This document shows positions 23,314 to 30,418 of a stretch of DNA of 39,329 bases, one piece after another; the stretch's first letter is position 1, and every line of letters starts with the position of its first letter. Both the position numbers and the translations under genes were made by a program. The notes beneath the pieces are model-generated. The model did no database searches and had not been told where the DNA came from. It saw only the letters and a list, made by a program, of their open reading frames with translations. The DNA is taken from the NCBI GenBank assembly GCA_900545055.1, contig UQXP01000012.1, forward strand, positions 1 through 39,329. The letters run 5' to 3'. This DNA is from an uncultured Collinsella sp. Lineage in GTDB: Bacteria > Actinomycetota > Coriobacteriia > Coriobacteriales > Coriobacteriaceae.

Positions 23314-23428
23314 GAAATGGGCGTTATGGCTGTGTTGTGCACGGCAAGAAAAGCGCCGAGAAAAGGGCAATCAAGCGGCAGCCGGTAGTCTTGGGAAGCG
23401 TTATGGGTATTGCGGTGGCTGCAAGCCT

Positions 23429-23959
23429 TTACCGGATGAGGTCTGCCAGGCACAACTCGCCCTTGGGGATCTTCGAAAGTCGCTTGTATTCCCTGGCGGC
23501 TGCCGTAAACGAATCGGCATCCCAATAACTTTTGAGGAAGCCTTCCCTCTTTACCTCGTGCATGCCGAGCTCCTGTTTGCAGAAGTCGCTCGGTTTCATG
23601 CGTCCGCCGTGCCAGCGTCTCCACGAGCCCTCTCGAATAATGGCCAGCACCTCTATCTCGGGATGGGTCACGTAGCTAACCACCGGGAAGCGGCCGGCGT
23701 ACAGGTTGCCGAGTTTGAAGCGTTCTTTCCTCGAGTCCAGCAGCCTGACGATGCAGACTGGCCAGTCATAGTCTAAGTTGAGGTAGTTATCTTGGATATC
23801 GGAGGCTTTGCGCAGGCGGGTGACGTCCACGACGTCGACCTCTGAAAAGACGAGCGCATCCGCCTCGAGGAGAGTGTCCACGGCCACCTGTTCCGCTGTT
23901 CCCTCGCAGGAGATGATCGGATGATATCCCGCAAAGCGAAAACCGTTATCACCGCTCAT
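23429..23959 (-). CDS. Putative TOPRIM/RloB-like partner of an AAA ATPase (cassette 1)
   Basis: The 176-residue protein starts with an ISCEGTAEQ motif (about 16-24), as in TOPRIM/RloB proteins where this Glu binds metal. An acidic SEVDVVDV segment follows, and later THPEIEVLAI, reminiscent of the NPCFE-W-L box of RloB. A DxD motif is not clear, so catalytic function is uncertain. It overlaps the ATPase gene upstream by 11 bp and is surely cotranscribed with it. By analogy with ATPase-nuclease defence pairs it would be the effector. An alternative is a small regulator or subunit of the ATPase. Confidence 0.6.
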   Translation of the reverse strand: MSGDNGFRFAGYHPIISCEGTAEQVAVDTLLEADALVFSEVDVVDVTRLRKASDIQDNYLNLDYDWPVCIVRLLDSRKERFKLGNLYAGRFPVVSYVTHPEIEVLAIIREGSWRRWHGGRMKPSDFCKQELGMHEVKREGFLKSYWDADSFTAAAREYKRLSKIPKGELCLADLIR

Positions 23960-25124
23960 CGGACACCTCCTCTGCGACGAGCTCTTTAAGCGCGCGCACG
24001 TCGGCGTAGCGCGGAGCGGTCCCCTTCACAAAGTTCGAGGCGAATACCTCCGATTTCTTGTTCTCGATGCGTTTCACGCGGTCGGCGTACTTCACCACGC
24101 GCGCACCGCTGTTGCGTCGGGCGAGAAAGAACACGTTGTCCTTGCGGTGCACGTGATCGAGGAGCTGCGGGTAGTGAGTCGTGAAAACCAGCGTCGCGCC
24201 GTTGGGGTTGGTCCCGCGGGCGGCAAACAGATCAAGCACGACGTTAACCAGTTGGCGGTTAATGTGGTTCTCCACCTCGTCGACTAAAAGGTAGCCGCCG
24301 GAGCGCAGGACCCTCATTGCGCGCTGCACCAGCCCTAGGCCACGTACAGTGCCGGAGGAGAGCACCTCGGTGAGCCCCCGCTCGGAGATCGTGATGGGCT
24401 CGCGACCTGTAAACGTCAGTACGAAGGCGCGACCGGAGTCCCGGACCTCGAGGTGCTCGATGCCAGAGTCGAAAACACGAAGCACGTCGTCGAGACCGTT
24501 GAATTGCTCAGTGAGGCGGAAGCCACCGTCGCGCAATGCTATCGCTCGGATGCGATGGCCGAAGTCCTTGGCGAGCACAGCGGCTGCGACGGAAACGTCA
24601 GGCGGCGTAAGCGCCGCCCAAGAGTCCGGCATCTGAGCTCGGTCGCACAGCGGGGACGCGAGTTTCTCGATTTCGGCCCAGGATGCCAGGGTCGAGCGCT
24701 TGAGGGCCTTGGCTGGCAGCGAAGAAATCACCTCATCGGAGAACGTCAGCTCGGGACCGTCGTCGCCTCCTTCGACAGTCTGCAGCACCGACTCGAGCAA
24801 GTAAAGACGATCTGCGTGCCATATGACGCACTTGAGCTTGGACGGGCCGTCGAACGCGGCGGGGAACGTTGATGGGAGCCCGCCGCCGCGCGCCGGAGAG
24901 CCGTCAACAATGCGGCAGGCGAGCTCCAGCAGGTTCAGTGCTGTTGTCTTGCCCGTAGCGTTAATGCCCGCCAGCGCAACGACGCTATTCACGTAGAGAT
25001 GGTCCGCCAGTTCGAAAGCCGACTCATCGGAGGCCGTCACGCGGTCGGAGGCGAACAGGTCGATTTCGAATAACCCGTCTTCGAACATCGAGAGATGGTC
25101 GAAGCAAACCTTTAACAACTTCAT
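23949..25124 (-). CDS. AAA/ABC-like ATPase (cassette 1)
   Basis: This 391-residue ATP-binding protein has an SMC/RecF-like layout: Walker A GINATGKT (53-60), a variable middle, an LSSGTVRG signature-like loop, Walker B with YLLVDEVENH and a switch histidine in TTHYPQLLD. It resembles the ATPase halves of RloA, AbiL, PARIS and OLD-like systems, in which ATPase and TOPRIM subunits assemble into phage-sensing complexes. The specific family is not identified. AAAGG precedes the ATG. It has its own promoter with an overlapping inverted repeat at 25139-25170. Confidence 0.8.
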   Translation of the reverse strand: MKLLKVCFDHLSMFEDGLFEIDLFASDRVTASDESAFELADHLYVNSVVALAGINATGKTTALNLLELACRIVDGSPARGGGLPSTFPAAFDGPSKLKCVIWHADRLYLLESVLQTVEGGDDGPELTFSDEVISSLPAKALKRSTLASWAEIEKLASPLCDRAQMPDSWAALTPPDVSVAAAVLAKDFGHRIRAIALRDGGFRLTEQFNGLDDVLRVFDSGIEHLEVRDSGRAFVLTFTGREPITISERGLTEVLSSGTVRGLGLVQRAMRVLRSGGYLLVDEVENHINRQLVNVVLDLFAARGTNPNGATLVFTTHYPQLLDHVHRKDNVFFLARRNSGARVVKYADRVKRIENKKSEVFASNFVKGTAPRYADVRALKELVAEEVSDER

Positions 25125-25138
25125 CTCAAGCCTTTCGA

Positions 25139-25170
25139 ATACTTGAAACAGAATTTATGGCTCAAGTATA
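25139..25170 (-). promoter_or_regulatory. Extended -10 promoter with operator-like inverted repeat (cassette 1)
   Basis: On the minus strand TGTTATACT gives an extended -10 (TATACT, 25170-25165). The half-sites ATACTTGA (25139-25146) and TCAAGTAT (25162-25169) form a perfect 8-bp inverted repeat that overlaps the -10. The layout fits repression of the ATPase-effector pair by an unknown dimeric regulator. Confidence 0.55.
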
Positions 25171-25283
25171 ACACATGAAGGATATCGCGAATTAAGCCTG
25201 CCACTAGGCAGAAAAGGCTTATCCGCATTGCCGACCTCGTCGATATACAGGTTCAAATGCTTAGACATTTGATCAAATCGTAC

Positions 25284-25309
25284 AAAAATGGCGAGGTACG
25301 TACCTCGCC
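25284..25309 (-). terminator. Terminator: perfect 20-nt palindrome plus T run
   Basis: 25290-25309 is a perfect palindrome, GGCGAGG with CCTCGCC around TACGTA, followed on the minus strand by ATTTTTG. It ends the minus-strand group 25356-26137. Confidence 0.75.
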
Positions 25310-25355
25310 GATCTGGCACCTCCAAGACGACAGTCTCTTCGGTGGTTAAATTCTC

Positions 25356-25544
25356 TCACGCTTCAGGGGCTTTTAGAGCTGCATCGATAAGATCGGCGCC
25401 GTTGACGAAGCGACCGGACTCCCCCGTCGCTAAAAACGCATCAGCTTCGCGAATGGCCTGGAGGGTTACCGGGTTGGGTTCTTTGGAAGGGAAAGGCCGC
25501 TGGCCGGTATTTGCAAGCTCCTCGTCCCGTTTACAGTGCTTCAT
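25356..25544 (-). CDS. RelB/DinJ-type antitoxin fragment (C-terminal half only)
   Basis: A 62-residue frame begins at an ATG inside the end of the nucleotidyltransferase gene (14-bp overlap). From residue 20 it reads EPN, then LQAIREADAFLATG, then GRF-NGADLI-AA. It aligns closely with the C-terminal half of the intact DinJ-type antitoxin at 32250-32525 (EPN, LEAIREGDAFLASG, GRFDNGADLIAAA). The ribbon-helix-helix DNA-binding half is missing. It could be a decayed antitoxin, or a toxin-binding peptide now expressed from the neighbouring gene. No cognate toxin lies beside it. Confidence 0.6.
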   Translation of the reverse strand: MKHCKRDEELANTGQRPFPSKEPNPVTLQAIREADAFLATGESGRFVNGADLIDAALKAPEA

Positions 25545-25830
25545 AGATGCGCACCTCATCTTGTTCGATGCTTTCGCGGAAAGCCGAACGCATTCGTTCG
25601 GGTGGGTTGGTGACGATATCAACCTTTCGTCCAAGTTCCTTCTCGAGTTCATGGGAGAGTTCGTACAGCGCACCGAACGTCATGGTGTTGCCGCAGGCTA
25701 GGCGCAAATCAATATCGCTATTGGGCGTTTGCTCGCCTCGGGCAAACGAGCCAAATAAAAATGCTTCGCTGACGTCGTATTGAGCCAGCACGAGGGAGGC
25801 GACGGTGGATATTTCAGTAGGCGAAATCAT
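25531..25830 (-). CDS. Minimal nucleotidyltransferase (MNT/MntA-like)
   Basis: This 99-residue protein has the pol-beta nucleotidyltransferase signature GSFARGEQTPNSDIDLRL, with the two metal Asp residues, and a third acidic strand (KVDIVT). Proteins of this size act as MntA antitoxins that AMPylate a HEPN RNase toxin; that partner gene is expected next door. Here it is absent and the antitoxin fragment follows instead. The gene may be an orphan, or may act on another target. The start lacks a strong ribosome-binding site; it begins 28 bp after the gene at 25859. Confidence 0.8.
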   Translation of the reverse strand: MISPTEISTVASLVLAQYDVSEAFLFGSFARGEQTPNSDIDLRLACGNTMTFGALYELSHELEKELGRKVDIVTNPPERMRSAFRESIEQDEVRIYEAL

Positions 25831-25858
25831 GGGTTATTTGCCGTTCAACAGTAGGGCG

Positions 25859-26137
25859 TCAGGGGGCCAGCGCCGATACCGCGGGTCCGGCTTTTTGCCG
25901 TTCTGCAAGCTCGAAGATAAACGGGGCGTTTGATCTAACAAATTCTGTCAAGAAATTGAGGTCATCAGCAGTAAATCCTTCGACGTTGAACCATTTGACC
26001 GCAGGCAAGAAGCATTCCGCATGGTCAATGCCAAGGTCAACCGGACGCTCGACGGCTACGCGAACGGTCCCATCATCTCTTGTCTCTGAGTAGGCAAACT
26101 GAGTGCCGTCATCTAGCTGAACATAGCTCCAAAGCAT
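25859..26137 (-). CDS. Small hypothetical protein
   Basis: An unrecognised 92-residue acidic protein beginning MLWSYVQLDDGTQFAYSET, with predicted beta strands first and a helical second half (LNFLTEFVRSNAPFIFELA). GAGGTAGCA precedes the ATG at good spacing. The look (short, beta-rich start, DDG turns) is like small accessory proteins found beside toxin-antitoxin genes, but I cannot name a family. It is probably cotranscribed with the nucleotidyltransferase. Confidence 0.65.
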   Translation of the reverse strand: MLWSYVQLDDGTQFAYSETRDDGTVRVAVERPVDLGIDHAECFLPAVKWFNVEGFTADDLNFLTEFVRSNAPFIFELAERQKAGPAVSALAP

Positions 26138-26197
26138 TGCTACCTCGTTTACAACTTTTTGAGTTAAAAGACTGCCCCTAACGCGGGATGAATCACA

Positions 26198-26875
26198 TTA
26201 GTTACCCGATCCAAATACGTCATCTACAAGATCAGGCAAGTCTGTCCATACTTGATAGGCGGCAACGTTGTCCGCGTTCATTTCTCTTGCGCGACGTTTA
26301 TCATCCGTATTGTGCTTTGCGGCATTGGTCAAAGCCCGGGCCTTGTTGCCGTCAATTATTTCGAGATTTACCGACTTGAACTTTGACGCGGAGGACCTGT
26401 TGGGGTCAGTAGATTTTAGAACGCCAAGGTCGCGCGCTCTTTTCTCGCATTGTGGAGTCGATGCAAAAGTTTCCGGGCATGGTGAGACATGATCGATAAG
26501 CCATACTTCAAAGCATGGATTGGAGATCGCGAGTCTAACTTCTTTTGTCTTTGCTTCTCGTTCTGCTGCGGCTAGGTTTCTGAACTCATCTGAATCGACT
26601 ACGATCCATGCGGAACTCAATGCTTCGATTTCGCCTGCTTTAACGGCCTTTTTATCTGAATCGAGCTCTCGCGAAAGCTGCTTGGCCACCTTCAAAGGGT
26701 CTCCGTCAATATGCCGATACAGCACGCTTCCGCGAACGTCCATTTCAGTAATAAGGAAGTTAAAATATTCGGTTTCGGTCACCTTTCCATTGGACACAAT
26801 TAGGTGGCGCTTTCGCTTGGCTCTTGTCTGCTTTTTGCGGCCGCGAGCAAGCCCTCTCCTTTCTGCCTTAGCCAT
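26198..26875 (-). CDS. RloB-family protein (cassette 2)
   Basis: The 225-residue protein has a basic N-terminal tail (RGRKKQTRAKRKRH) followed by the RloB domain. This shows LIVSNGKVTETEYF near 26-39, the acidic WIVVDSDEF box (DxD) in the middle and the family hallmark ISNPCFEVWLIDH. The usual CEG at the start of the domain reads SNG, so one metal ligand of the TOPRIM-like centre may be replaced. RloB is the partner of the RloA ATPase; the pair is related to the AbiL abortive-infection system. It overlaps the ATPase gene by 8 bp (ATGGCTAA). Confidence 0.85.
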   Translation of the reverse strand: MAKAERRGLARGRKKQTRAKRKRHLIVSNGKVTETEYFNFLITEMDVRGSVLYRHIDGDPLKVAKQLSRELDSDKKAVKAGEIEALSSAWIVVDSDEFRNLAAAEREAKTKEVRLAISNPCFEVWLIDHVSPCPETFASTPQCEKRARDLGVLKSTDPNRSSASKFKSVNLEIIDGNKARALTNAAKHNTDDKRRAREMNADNVAAYQVWTDLPDLVDDVFGSGN

Positions 26876-28163
26876 TTATATCAGCGCCTTCCTTCATGAG
26901 TTGGGCCACAAGTTGATGAAAACTTGGGTTGGGCAGCGGCACATAGACACCGTTTAAGTAATTGCGCCCCAGATTCTCATTTGCACGAGGCGAATACTCC
27001 ATCGCAGCAATTAATTGCGAAGCACCTTCAGAGTCCTTTTCCACAAACCAGACCTGGTCACGTTCAAGCACCTCTTCCATGGGACTCGTGCGCGTCATCA
27101 AGGTGACATCATGAGTTGAGAAGATCAGCTGCGCACCCCTTGGATTAGTGCTGGGATCGGCAAACAGTGAGACAAAGTCGCGCAACAGCGTGGGATGAAG
27201 GCTTGAATCAAGCTCGTCAATTACCGTTGTGGCCCCACTGCTTAAAGAACGTAAGGCTACCGAGAAAAACGCTAGCGCAGCTTTTGTACCCTCCGATTCA
27301 TGGGCGGAGTCCAGCCAAAAGCCATCTCCCGAGCCTTTGTGGTGGAAGAACAGGTCATAAGCAAACGACCATTTAAAGTCTTCTGCAATTTTATTACGTG
27401 CCTCTTCCGGAATCTCATCGAGTCCAATGAATGAGTCTTTTAAACCCATGACGCCTTCCGATTGACGGACATCCATGCCGTCAATTCCAATGTCAGCATA
27501 TTTAATGAGCTGAGATAGAATCTGAGCCCGTGCGTCATCGTTGATAAACAGCTTTTTTATGGTGGCGAGCTCTGCAAGATAATGCGTTGCATCATAGAGA
27601 TTGATGTCATTGGCAAGAGCTGCGAATGCGGGTTGAATTACTTCACTACCAGCCGCCGCGGCGGCAGATAAGAACAGAGAATTATTGCGCGTGATATCCC
27701 AAAGTTGTTTTTTGGCGCCTGTAAACGTGCTACCAAATTTAATTGACTGTTCCCCGTTTATCGAAGAGCGGTCATAGAGAAGAGACGGCTGTTTTGATCG
27801 GTATACGGTGAGGTTCTCATAAGTAACCTCATTTTTGTTTACGCCAAATGAAAACTCATACTTCAAGTTGCTGGCGATAAAATCTATCGAAAATTCTGTG
27901 TCATTTGTTCGCGATTCCGAGTCAAGTAAAAAGGGGACGATGGGTATCTGAGACTTCGCATCGCCTGCTGCGTAACCAGTACGAACAAAGTAAGAGACAA
28001 AGTTAAGAGCGTTTAGGAAATTTGATTTACCTGACGCGTTTGCACCGTAAACCGCAGCCACTCGTACGGGCCCAAGTTCTTTTTTGCTCGAAATCGGTTC
28101 AAACGAGAACTGTTGAGCATCTCGAAAGCTCTGAAAGTTCTTAAATGAAAAATTGAGGATCAT
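26868..28163 (-). CDS. RloA/AbiL-type AAA ATPase (cassette 2)
   Basis: A 431-residue ATPase with MILNFSFKNFQSF at the start, Walker A GANASGKS (40-47), an SEGTKAALAF signature-like loop, Walker B TTVIDELDSSLHP and STHD with the switch His. Family knowledge: paired with RloB it forms a presumed phage-defence cassette in many bacteria. I chose the ATG at 28163; the longer open frame (to 28223) would start at the last base of the likely -10 box and cannot be translated from that promoter. The gene is AT-richer than the core genes, a sign of transfer. Confidence 0.87.
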   Translation of the reverse strand: MILNFSFKNFQSFRDAQQFSFEPISSKKELGPVRVAAVYGANASGKSNFLNALNFVSYFVRTGYAAGDAKSQIPIVPFLLDSESRTNDTEFSIDFIASNLKYEFSFGVNKNEVTYENLTVYRSKQPSLLYDRSSINGEQSIKFGSTFTGAKKQLWDITRNNSLFLSAAAAAGSEVIQPAFAALANDINLYDATHYLAELATIKKLFINDDARAQILSQLIKYADIGIDGMDVRQSEGVMGLKDSFIGLDEIPEEARNKIAEDFKWSFAYDLFFHHKGSGDGFWLDSAHESEGTKAALAFFSVALRSLSSGATTVIDELDSSLHPTLLRDFVSLFADPSTNPRGAQLIFSTHDVTLMTRTSPMEEVLERDQVWFVEKDSEGASQLIAAMEYSPRANENLGRNYLNGVYVPLPNPSFHQLVAQLMKEGADING

Positions 28164-28222
28164 CTTCAGAATCCTATTCAAAAAAGTTGATTCACCGCAG
28201 ACATTCTTTAATAACAGGGACA

Positions 28223-28228
28223 ATTATA
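28223..28228 (-). promoter_or_regulatory. Likely -10 box of the RloA-RloB operon
   Basis: A perfect TATAAT on the minus strand, about 60 bp upstream of the chosen ATG, in a very AT-rich gap shared with the divergent gene at 28429. No good -35 is visible 17 bp upstream (AACAAA). Confidence 0.5.
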
Positions 28229-28428
28229 TTGTTTTAAAACCATTATTTGTTAGTTTCGTACAAATATTTACTCTAAATTGAGATATAAACTAAAGCGCCC
28301 AGCAAGTCCATACAACAAAATGTCTGAAACTGATTTTCAACATTGCTTTTAAGAACAATTTTCAATGATGTCCGCACGCGGTTATAGATTTCGTTTGTCC
28401 ATTAGAGCTGTAAAACGAAAGGGACGAA

Positions 28429-28704
28429 ATGTTGTTTTGCAAGGACGGGTCCAGTTGGCTGGATGTTATAGATGATCCAGGCGTTCTGGTTCGCCGCCTA
28501 GAAATACTTGAGAACCTTCTCCGTAAGTGCACTTTCGATATGCCGAGAACTGAATCTAAGTTCGTGGATGATACCGCTGAGGGATATGACGGAAGCGAAA
28601 TGTTGCTGTTTCTCGATGAGTCTTTATTGGAGCTAATTGAAGGCTATAGAACTCAGATTGAGAAATACATAGTTGCATCTAAAAGGGGCCAGACCGACTT
28701 TTGA
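28429..28704 (+). CDS. Small hypothetical protein, divergent from the RloA-RloB operon
   Basis: I do not recognise this 91-residue acidic protein. It has two leucine-rich helical parts (VLVRRLEILENLLRK and LFLDESLLELIEGYRTQIEK) separated by a polar loop. AAGGGACG precedes the ATG. It faces away from the ATPase operon across a 265-bp AT-rich gap, so it could be a regulator or immunity factor for it, but nothing in the sequence proves this. Confidence 0.6.
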   Translation: MLFCKDGSSWLDVIDDPGVLVRRLEILENLLRKCTFDMPRTESKFVDDTAEGYDGSEMLLFLDESLLELIEGYRTQIEKYIVASKRGQTDF

Positions 28705-28746
28705 ACCAGCACAACCGCAGGAAGAAAGAAATCGAGGATCCCCGCT

Positions 28747-28781
28747 ATTCAAATTGATAAAGCAGCATTATTAATTTGAAT
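28747..28781. repeat. Intergenic inverted repeat ATTCAAATT/AATTTGAAT
   Basis: Perfect 9-bp arms 17 bp apart, flanked by CCCC on the left and GGGG on the right that can extend the stem. There is no T run. It lies between the small + strand gene and the gene at 28925. A second hairpin, GCCCTCG/CGAGGGC (28830-28861), follows before the promoter-proximal region. Operators or weak terminators are both possible. Confidence 0.5.
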
Positions 28782-28924
28782 TGGGGTAGGGCTGAAAGGT
28801 AACACGGAGGTCATACCTTAACCCTGTTTGCCCTCGTCATTCATTCATTTGTGGCGAGGGCCTCGCACCTTCTATAAGAGCGCGAGTTGAATTATGTTTC
28901 ACTTATAAGGGTGGAGAATCCAGT

Positions 28925-30079
28925 ATGAGTAAGAACAAAAGCGACCAGAATGCGCATGAAGAGCAAGTGCTCAATGATGTTCTGAAGCTATCGATGGCCT
29001 CGGGTGGTTACAAGAAGAAGGCTGCCTTGAAGGTGAGTGGGTCTATTAACGCAAGCGACGAGTGTCCCGATATTGTTATTACACGCAGAGACGGATCCCT
29101 CATTGGTTTGGAGCATTTTAGAGTCGACCATAACGTCAAGCATGGGCGAAACGCGCAATCAAAATCTGCTGAACTCACATCGGCAATGAAAGCTGAGTAC
29201 GAAAAGCTAGCGCCTAGGCTTAAAGTCGACGACGTATCATCTGAGGAATTAGCGAGCATTGTCGCAAACGATGTCTCAATGGCCAAATATCATCAAAGCT
29301 GTGCATGTTGCGATGATTTGGCGCGCTCTCTAGATGCCCGATTGTTTGGTGAAAAAACAGGCCATGCTAGCAAATTACCTAAATACCGCAATCACCTTAC
29401 TGAACTTAGCGGTGATGATGGACGCATTGAATTGGGCTATTTAATTGAAATTCATTCAGATTTTCAGGGATTATTCATGCACGATGGAACAAGGGTAGTC
29501 CGCCTTGACGGTGGACAATGCCCACTTTATGCAGAAATTTACGATCTCCTTTTCAGGGCATCATGCGAGGTCGATTGGATCCTAATAGGTTCTTACCCAT
29601 GCCTGACTGACCAGATTGCGAATGCCGCCATCATAGATTGTCGTAACAATATGTTTAAGGAGAGCTGCCGCAGGCAGCGTCTTAAAAGAACGGAATATTT
29701 AGGTCTAGGTAAAACGGAACCCTTTCTCAAGCAAAGCAGAGCCGGAGAAACAGAAATTGAGCTTTGCGGAGATAAGGTAAATATCACAATCGAAAACCCC
29801 GCTGAAGGGATTTCCCCTGAGCTCCTATTTGGCACTGCGATAAATGATGCTGCAAGAGCATTAAATCTTGATAGAAGCGGCGAAACGTATACAACAACTA
29901 TTTCTGTTCAACTGATTTACGAACTCGTGCGGATGAGGAGTAAGAAGATACGAGGCATTGTAACAATCTATGACGTTATGCGGCTGCTTGCAGAGATTGA
30001 GCCAGCTATATTAAAACAGGAGATCGACAGTTTTGGCGTACGGTACAACATTTCCGAAACACCAGACTTTTGCTTATAG
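28925..30079 (+). CDS. Putative PD-(D/E)XK nuclease-like protein
   Basis: This 384-residue protein is not one I can assign to a family. Near residues 47-68 it reads ECPDIVI, a turn, then IGLEHFRVDH. P-D, about ten residues on a hydrophobic strand, and E-H-F resembles the metal-binding core of PD-(D/E)XK proteins that carry an IGLEH-type motif. A cysteine pair (CACC, near 126-129) could bind metal. The remainder is mixed alpha/beta with no membrane segment. GGTGGAG precedes the ATG at suitable distance. In this position, between ATPase cassettes, a defence-related nuclease is plausible but unproven. Confidence 0.6.
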   Translation: MSKNKSDQNAHEEQVLNDVLKLSMASGGYKKKAALKVSGSINASDECPDIVITRRDGSLIGLEHFRVDHNVKHGRNAQSKSAELTSAMKAEYEKLAPRLKVDDVSSEELASIVANDVSMAKYHQSCACCDDLARSLDARLFGEKTGHASKLPKYRNHLTELSGDDGRIELGYLIEIHSDFQGLFMHDGTRVVRLDGGQCPLYAEIYDLLFRASCEVDWILIGSYPCLTDQIANAAIIDCRNNMFKESCRRQRLKRTEYLGLGKTEPFLKQSRAGETEIELCGDKVNITIENPAEGISPELLFGTAINDAARALNLDRSGETYTTTISVQLIYELVRMRSKKIRGIVTIYDVMRLLAEIEPAILKQEIDSFGVRYNISETPDFCL

Positions 30080-30195
30080 ACAATCCGGGATGTCACTAAG
30101 AAACCAGCTCATACAGCTCACCAATGAGTCCGGTTTAATATTTGCCCGCTTTAGCACCGTCGAATATTGCGAGGCAACTCTGATGGTCTTTCGCT

Positions 30196-30232
30196 TGGGC
30201 ACCAGGGTCGACAAAGATCCCGGTGCCCTTTC
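30196..30232 (+). terminator. Probable terminator after the gene at 28925
   Basis: GGGCACC-A-GGG pairs with CCCGGTGCCC (one bulge) and is followed by TTTCGTT. It lies about 120 bp after the stop codon. Confidence 0.6.
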
Positions 30233-30418
30233 GTTGCCTTCAGTCTAACCTGCGACATTATTGAATGCTTTTCTCATTCATGTGGACCTGGGTCGCATGT
30301 CACGATTCAGCCCATGATCACGTCCGTATGGCTCTGCCTTCGATAATTGGGTGCCTATAGACAAACACGCAAATAGTTATACCTTGTGGATGTCTCTTTC
30401 TTCCAAATGGCAGCTATC

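Larger units (their letters stand above)
22951..23428. other. Noncoding stretch filled by two palindromic elements
   Basis: No gene is convincing here. Open frames on both strands follow the palindromes and are best seen as by-products of their symmetry. The content is two adjacent long inverted repeats (23055-23179 and 23191-23313) between two converging or consecutive minus-strand genes, plus about 115 bp of unassigned sequence on the right. Confidence 0.6.

Noticed and set aside
23025..23624. 199-residue minus-strand and several + strand frames over the palindromes
   Set aside because: They are produced by the inverted-repeat arms and extend into the TOPRIM-like gene from another frame.
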